DNA of 64,000 bases from Candidatus Handelsmanbacteria bacterium (GTDB lineage: Bacteria > Latescibacterota > UBA2968 > UBA8231): positions 1 through 64,000 of the forward strand of contig VGJS01000002.1 of assembly GCA_016867395.1 (NCBI GenBank), in the 5' to 3' direction. Below, one piece after another: positions 62,537 to 64,000 of this stretch. The translations under genes were made by a program, and so were the position numbers. Position 1 is the stretch's first letter; each line of letters starts with the position of its first letter. The notes beneath the pieces were generated by a model, which saw nothing but the letters and a program-made list of their open reading frames with translations, did no database searches and was not told where the DNA came from.

Positions 62537-64000
62537 ATGAAGCCTGAGGCGGGAATGGACCGCTCGGTCTCGGAGTTAAGGGGGGTGGGGGCCCGCCGGG
62601 CCGCGGTCTTGGGGGAGGCGGGTATCCACACCATCCGGGACCTGCTCTATCACCTTCCCCGGCGCTACCTGGACCGCAGCCTCATCCTGCCCATCGCCCA
62701 GATCCCCCCCGGCCAGGAGGTGACCCTGATCGGGCAGGTGCGGCACAAGCGCTTCATCCCGGGGGCGCGGCCCCGTTTCGTGCTCGTCGTCGAGGACGGC
62801 ACCGAGGAGATTGCCTGCGTATGGTTCCACGGCGCCCGCTACCTGCAACGCCACTTTGAGGAGGGGGATACCCTGGCCCTCAGCGGCAGGGTGGAGCATT
62901 TCCAAGGCCGGCCGCAACTGACACACCCCGAATGCGAGTTTGTCGCCAACGCCGGCGAACCGGAACTACTACACACCGGGGGGATCATCCCCCTCTACAC
63001 CACCAGCGCCGACATGAAGGAGAAGGGGCTGCGCAGCCGGGGTTTCCGCCGGCTGGTCCGCGCCGCCCTGGAGGAGTGCGCCGCCGGGTTGCCCGACCCC
63101 CTCTCCGCCGCGGCGCGGCAGCGGCTGGAACTGGCCGAACTGGGCGGAAGCCTGCGCCAGGTGCATTTCCCCCGCACCTGGGAGGAGATGGTCCAGGCCC
63201 GCCGCCGCCTGGCCTTTGACGAGTGTTACGCCCTCCAGACCCGCCTGGCCCACCGCCGCCTGGCCCGCCGGCAGGGAAAGGCCCCGCCCCTGCCCCCCAG
63301 CCGCCGCCTGGTCCCTGCCCTGCTGGAGGGCCTGCCCTTTGCGTTGACCGGGGCCCAGCGCCGGGTAGCCGGGGAGATCGCCGCGGACCTGGAGCAGGCC
63401 CTGCCCATGTGCCGGCTGCTCCAGGGGGACGTAGGTTCGGGTAAGACCCTGGTGGCCCTCCTGGCCATGCTCCAAGCCGTGGAGGCCGGGTTTCAGGCCG
63501 CGCTGATGGCCCCCACCGAGATCCTGGCCGAACAACACGCCGCCACCCTGGCCGCCCTGGCCCGCCCCCTGGGGGTGGAGGTGCAGTTGCTGGTGGGCGG
63601 GATGCCGGCGGCCCAACGGTGCACCGCGCTGGCCGCCATCGCCTCGGGGGCGGCCCCGCTGGTGGTAGGCACCCATGCCCTCATCCAGGGTGGGGTGGAG
63701 TTCGCAGGGATGGGGCTGGCGGTGGTGGACGAGCAGCACCGCTTCGGGGTGGCCCAGCGCGAGGAGTTGCAGCGCAAAGGGCCGGGGGTCCACCTGCTGG
63801 TGATGACCGCCACTCCCATCCCCCGCACCCTGGCCCTGGCCCTGTACGGCGACCTGGAAACCTCGGCGCTGGACGAGCTGCCCCCCGGCCGCCAGCCGGT
63901 GCGCACGGCCCTGCGCGGGCCGGAGCGGCGGCCCCAGATCCGCGAATTCGCCGCCGACCAGATCCGCCAAGGTCGGCAGGTCTACATCGTCTACCCGCTG
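62537..64000 (+). CDS. recG: ATP-dependent DNA helicase RecG (truncated by window end)
   Basis: 488 residues from MKPEAGMDRSVSELRGVG; the frame is open to the end of the window, so the carboxy third is outside. The amino wedge domain has LLYHLPRRYLDRS and an OB fold (VTLIGQVRHKRFIPGARPRF). Helicase motifs: I GDVGSGKTLVALL, Ia APTEILAEQHAAT, II DEQHRFGVAQR and III TATPIPRTLALALYGDLE. RecG remodels stalled replication forks and Holliday junctions. It is preceded by an AT-rich gap shared with the divergent PilZ gene. Confidence 0.95.
   Translation, partial: MKPEAGMDRSVSELRGVGARRAAVLGEAGIHTIRDLLYHLPRRYLDRSLILPIAQIPPGQEVTLIGQVRHKRFIPGARPRFVLVVEDGTEEIACVWFHGARYLQRHFEEGDTLALSGRVEHFQGRPQLTHPECEFVANAGEPELLHTGGIIPLYTTSADMKEKGLRSRGFRRLVRAALEECAAGLPDPLSAAARQRLELAELGGSLRQVHFPRTWEEMVQARRRLAFDECYALQTRLAHRRLARRQGKAPPLPPSRRLVPALLEGLPFALTGAQRRVAGEIAADLEQALPMCRLLQGDVGSGKTLVALLAMLQAVEAGFQAALMAPTEILAEQHAATLAALARPLGVEVQLLVGGMPAAQRCTALAAIASGAAPLVVGTHALIQGGVEFAGMGLAVVDEQHRFGVAQREELQRKGPGVHLLVMTATPIPRTLALALYGDLETSALDELPPGRQPVRTALRGPERRPQIREFAADQIRQGRQVYIVYPL

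Overview
The window is high-GC bacterial chromosomal DNA carrying one very large gene-expression cluster followed by cell-envelope genes. A signal-peptide lipoprotein, an LpoA-like periplasmic protein, a Bat/Gld-type membrane complex, two sigma-54 activators and PilZ-type proteins point to a Gram-negative bacterium. The tRNA-Gly/tRNA-Thr/rpmG/tRNA-Trp/secE/nusG order, the sigma-54 use and the DUF4340/Bat genes resemble deltaproteobacterial-type lineages (Desulfobacterota and relatives, NC10). The lineage is an inference; I cannot place it by reading alone. No gene-free stretch exceeds 300 bases.

Layout. 1-1280: a decayed IS3-family insertion sequence, reverse strand. 1336-5184: greA with its own promoter and terminator, then a GAF-GAF-PAS sigma-54 activator gene, an AT-rich intergenic region with a near-perfect sigma-54 promoter, and a small protein made of three zinc-finger-like repeats of exact 41-residue period. 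5209-34072: a colinear translation/transcription supercluster: tRNA-Gly, tRNA-Thr, rpmG, tRNA-Trp, secE, nusG, rplKAJL, rpoBC, rpsLG, fusA, tuf, rpsJ, rplDWB, rpsS, rplV, rpsC, rplP, rpmC, rpsQ, rplNXE, rpsN, rpsH, rplFR, rpsE, rpmD, rplO, secY, rpmJ, rpsMKD, rpoA, rplQ, closed by a strong terminator. rplC is missing from its invariant place between rpsJ and rplD, and adk/map/infA are absent between secY and rpmJ.

34084-43152: an rRNA uracil methyltransferase, a large PilZ-like protein on the reverse strand, a sigma-54 activator with a degenerate receiver domain, a ClpX-like unfoldase without the zinc domain, a TPR plus periplasmic-binding lipoprotein-activator-like protein, an FmdB zinc ribbon and a TPR lipoprotein. 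43271-57749: one tightly packed operon, MoxR ATPase / DUF58 / Gld-type ABC transporter (ATPase, permease and an internally duplicated GldG-like protein) / DUF4340 / BatD-short / BatA / BatB / BatC / BatD / BatE. This looks like an envelope-associated AAA+ and von Willebrand machine coupled to an ABC exporter. 57764-61022: a sigma-70 promoter, a MurG-like glycosyltransferase fused to HEAT-like repeats, and an MraY-like transferase whose 3' end is frameshifted. 61019-64000: a small membrane protein and a YcgR-like PilZ protein on the reverse strand, then recG running off the window.

The candidates most worth a second look are the sigma-54 activator / sigma-54 promoter / triple zinc-finger module at 2022-5184, the MurG-HEAT plus variant MraY pair, the duplicated GldG inside a Bat operon, and the missing rplC.
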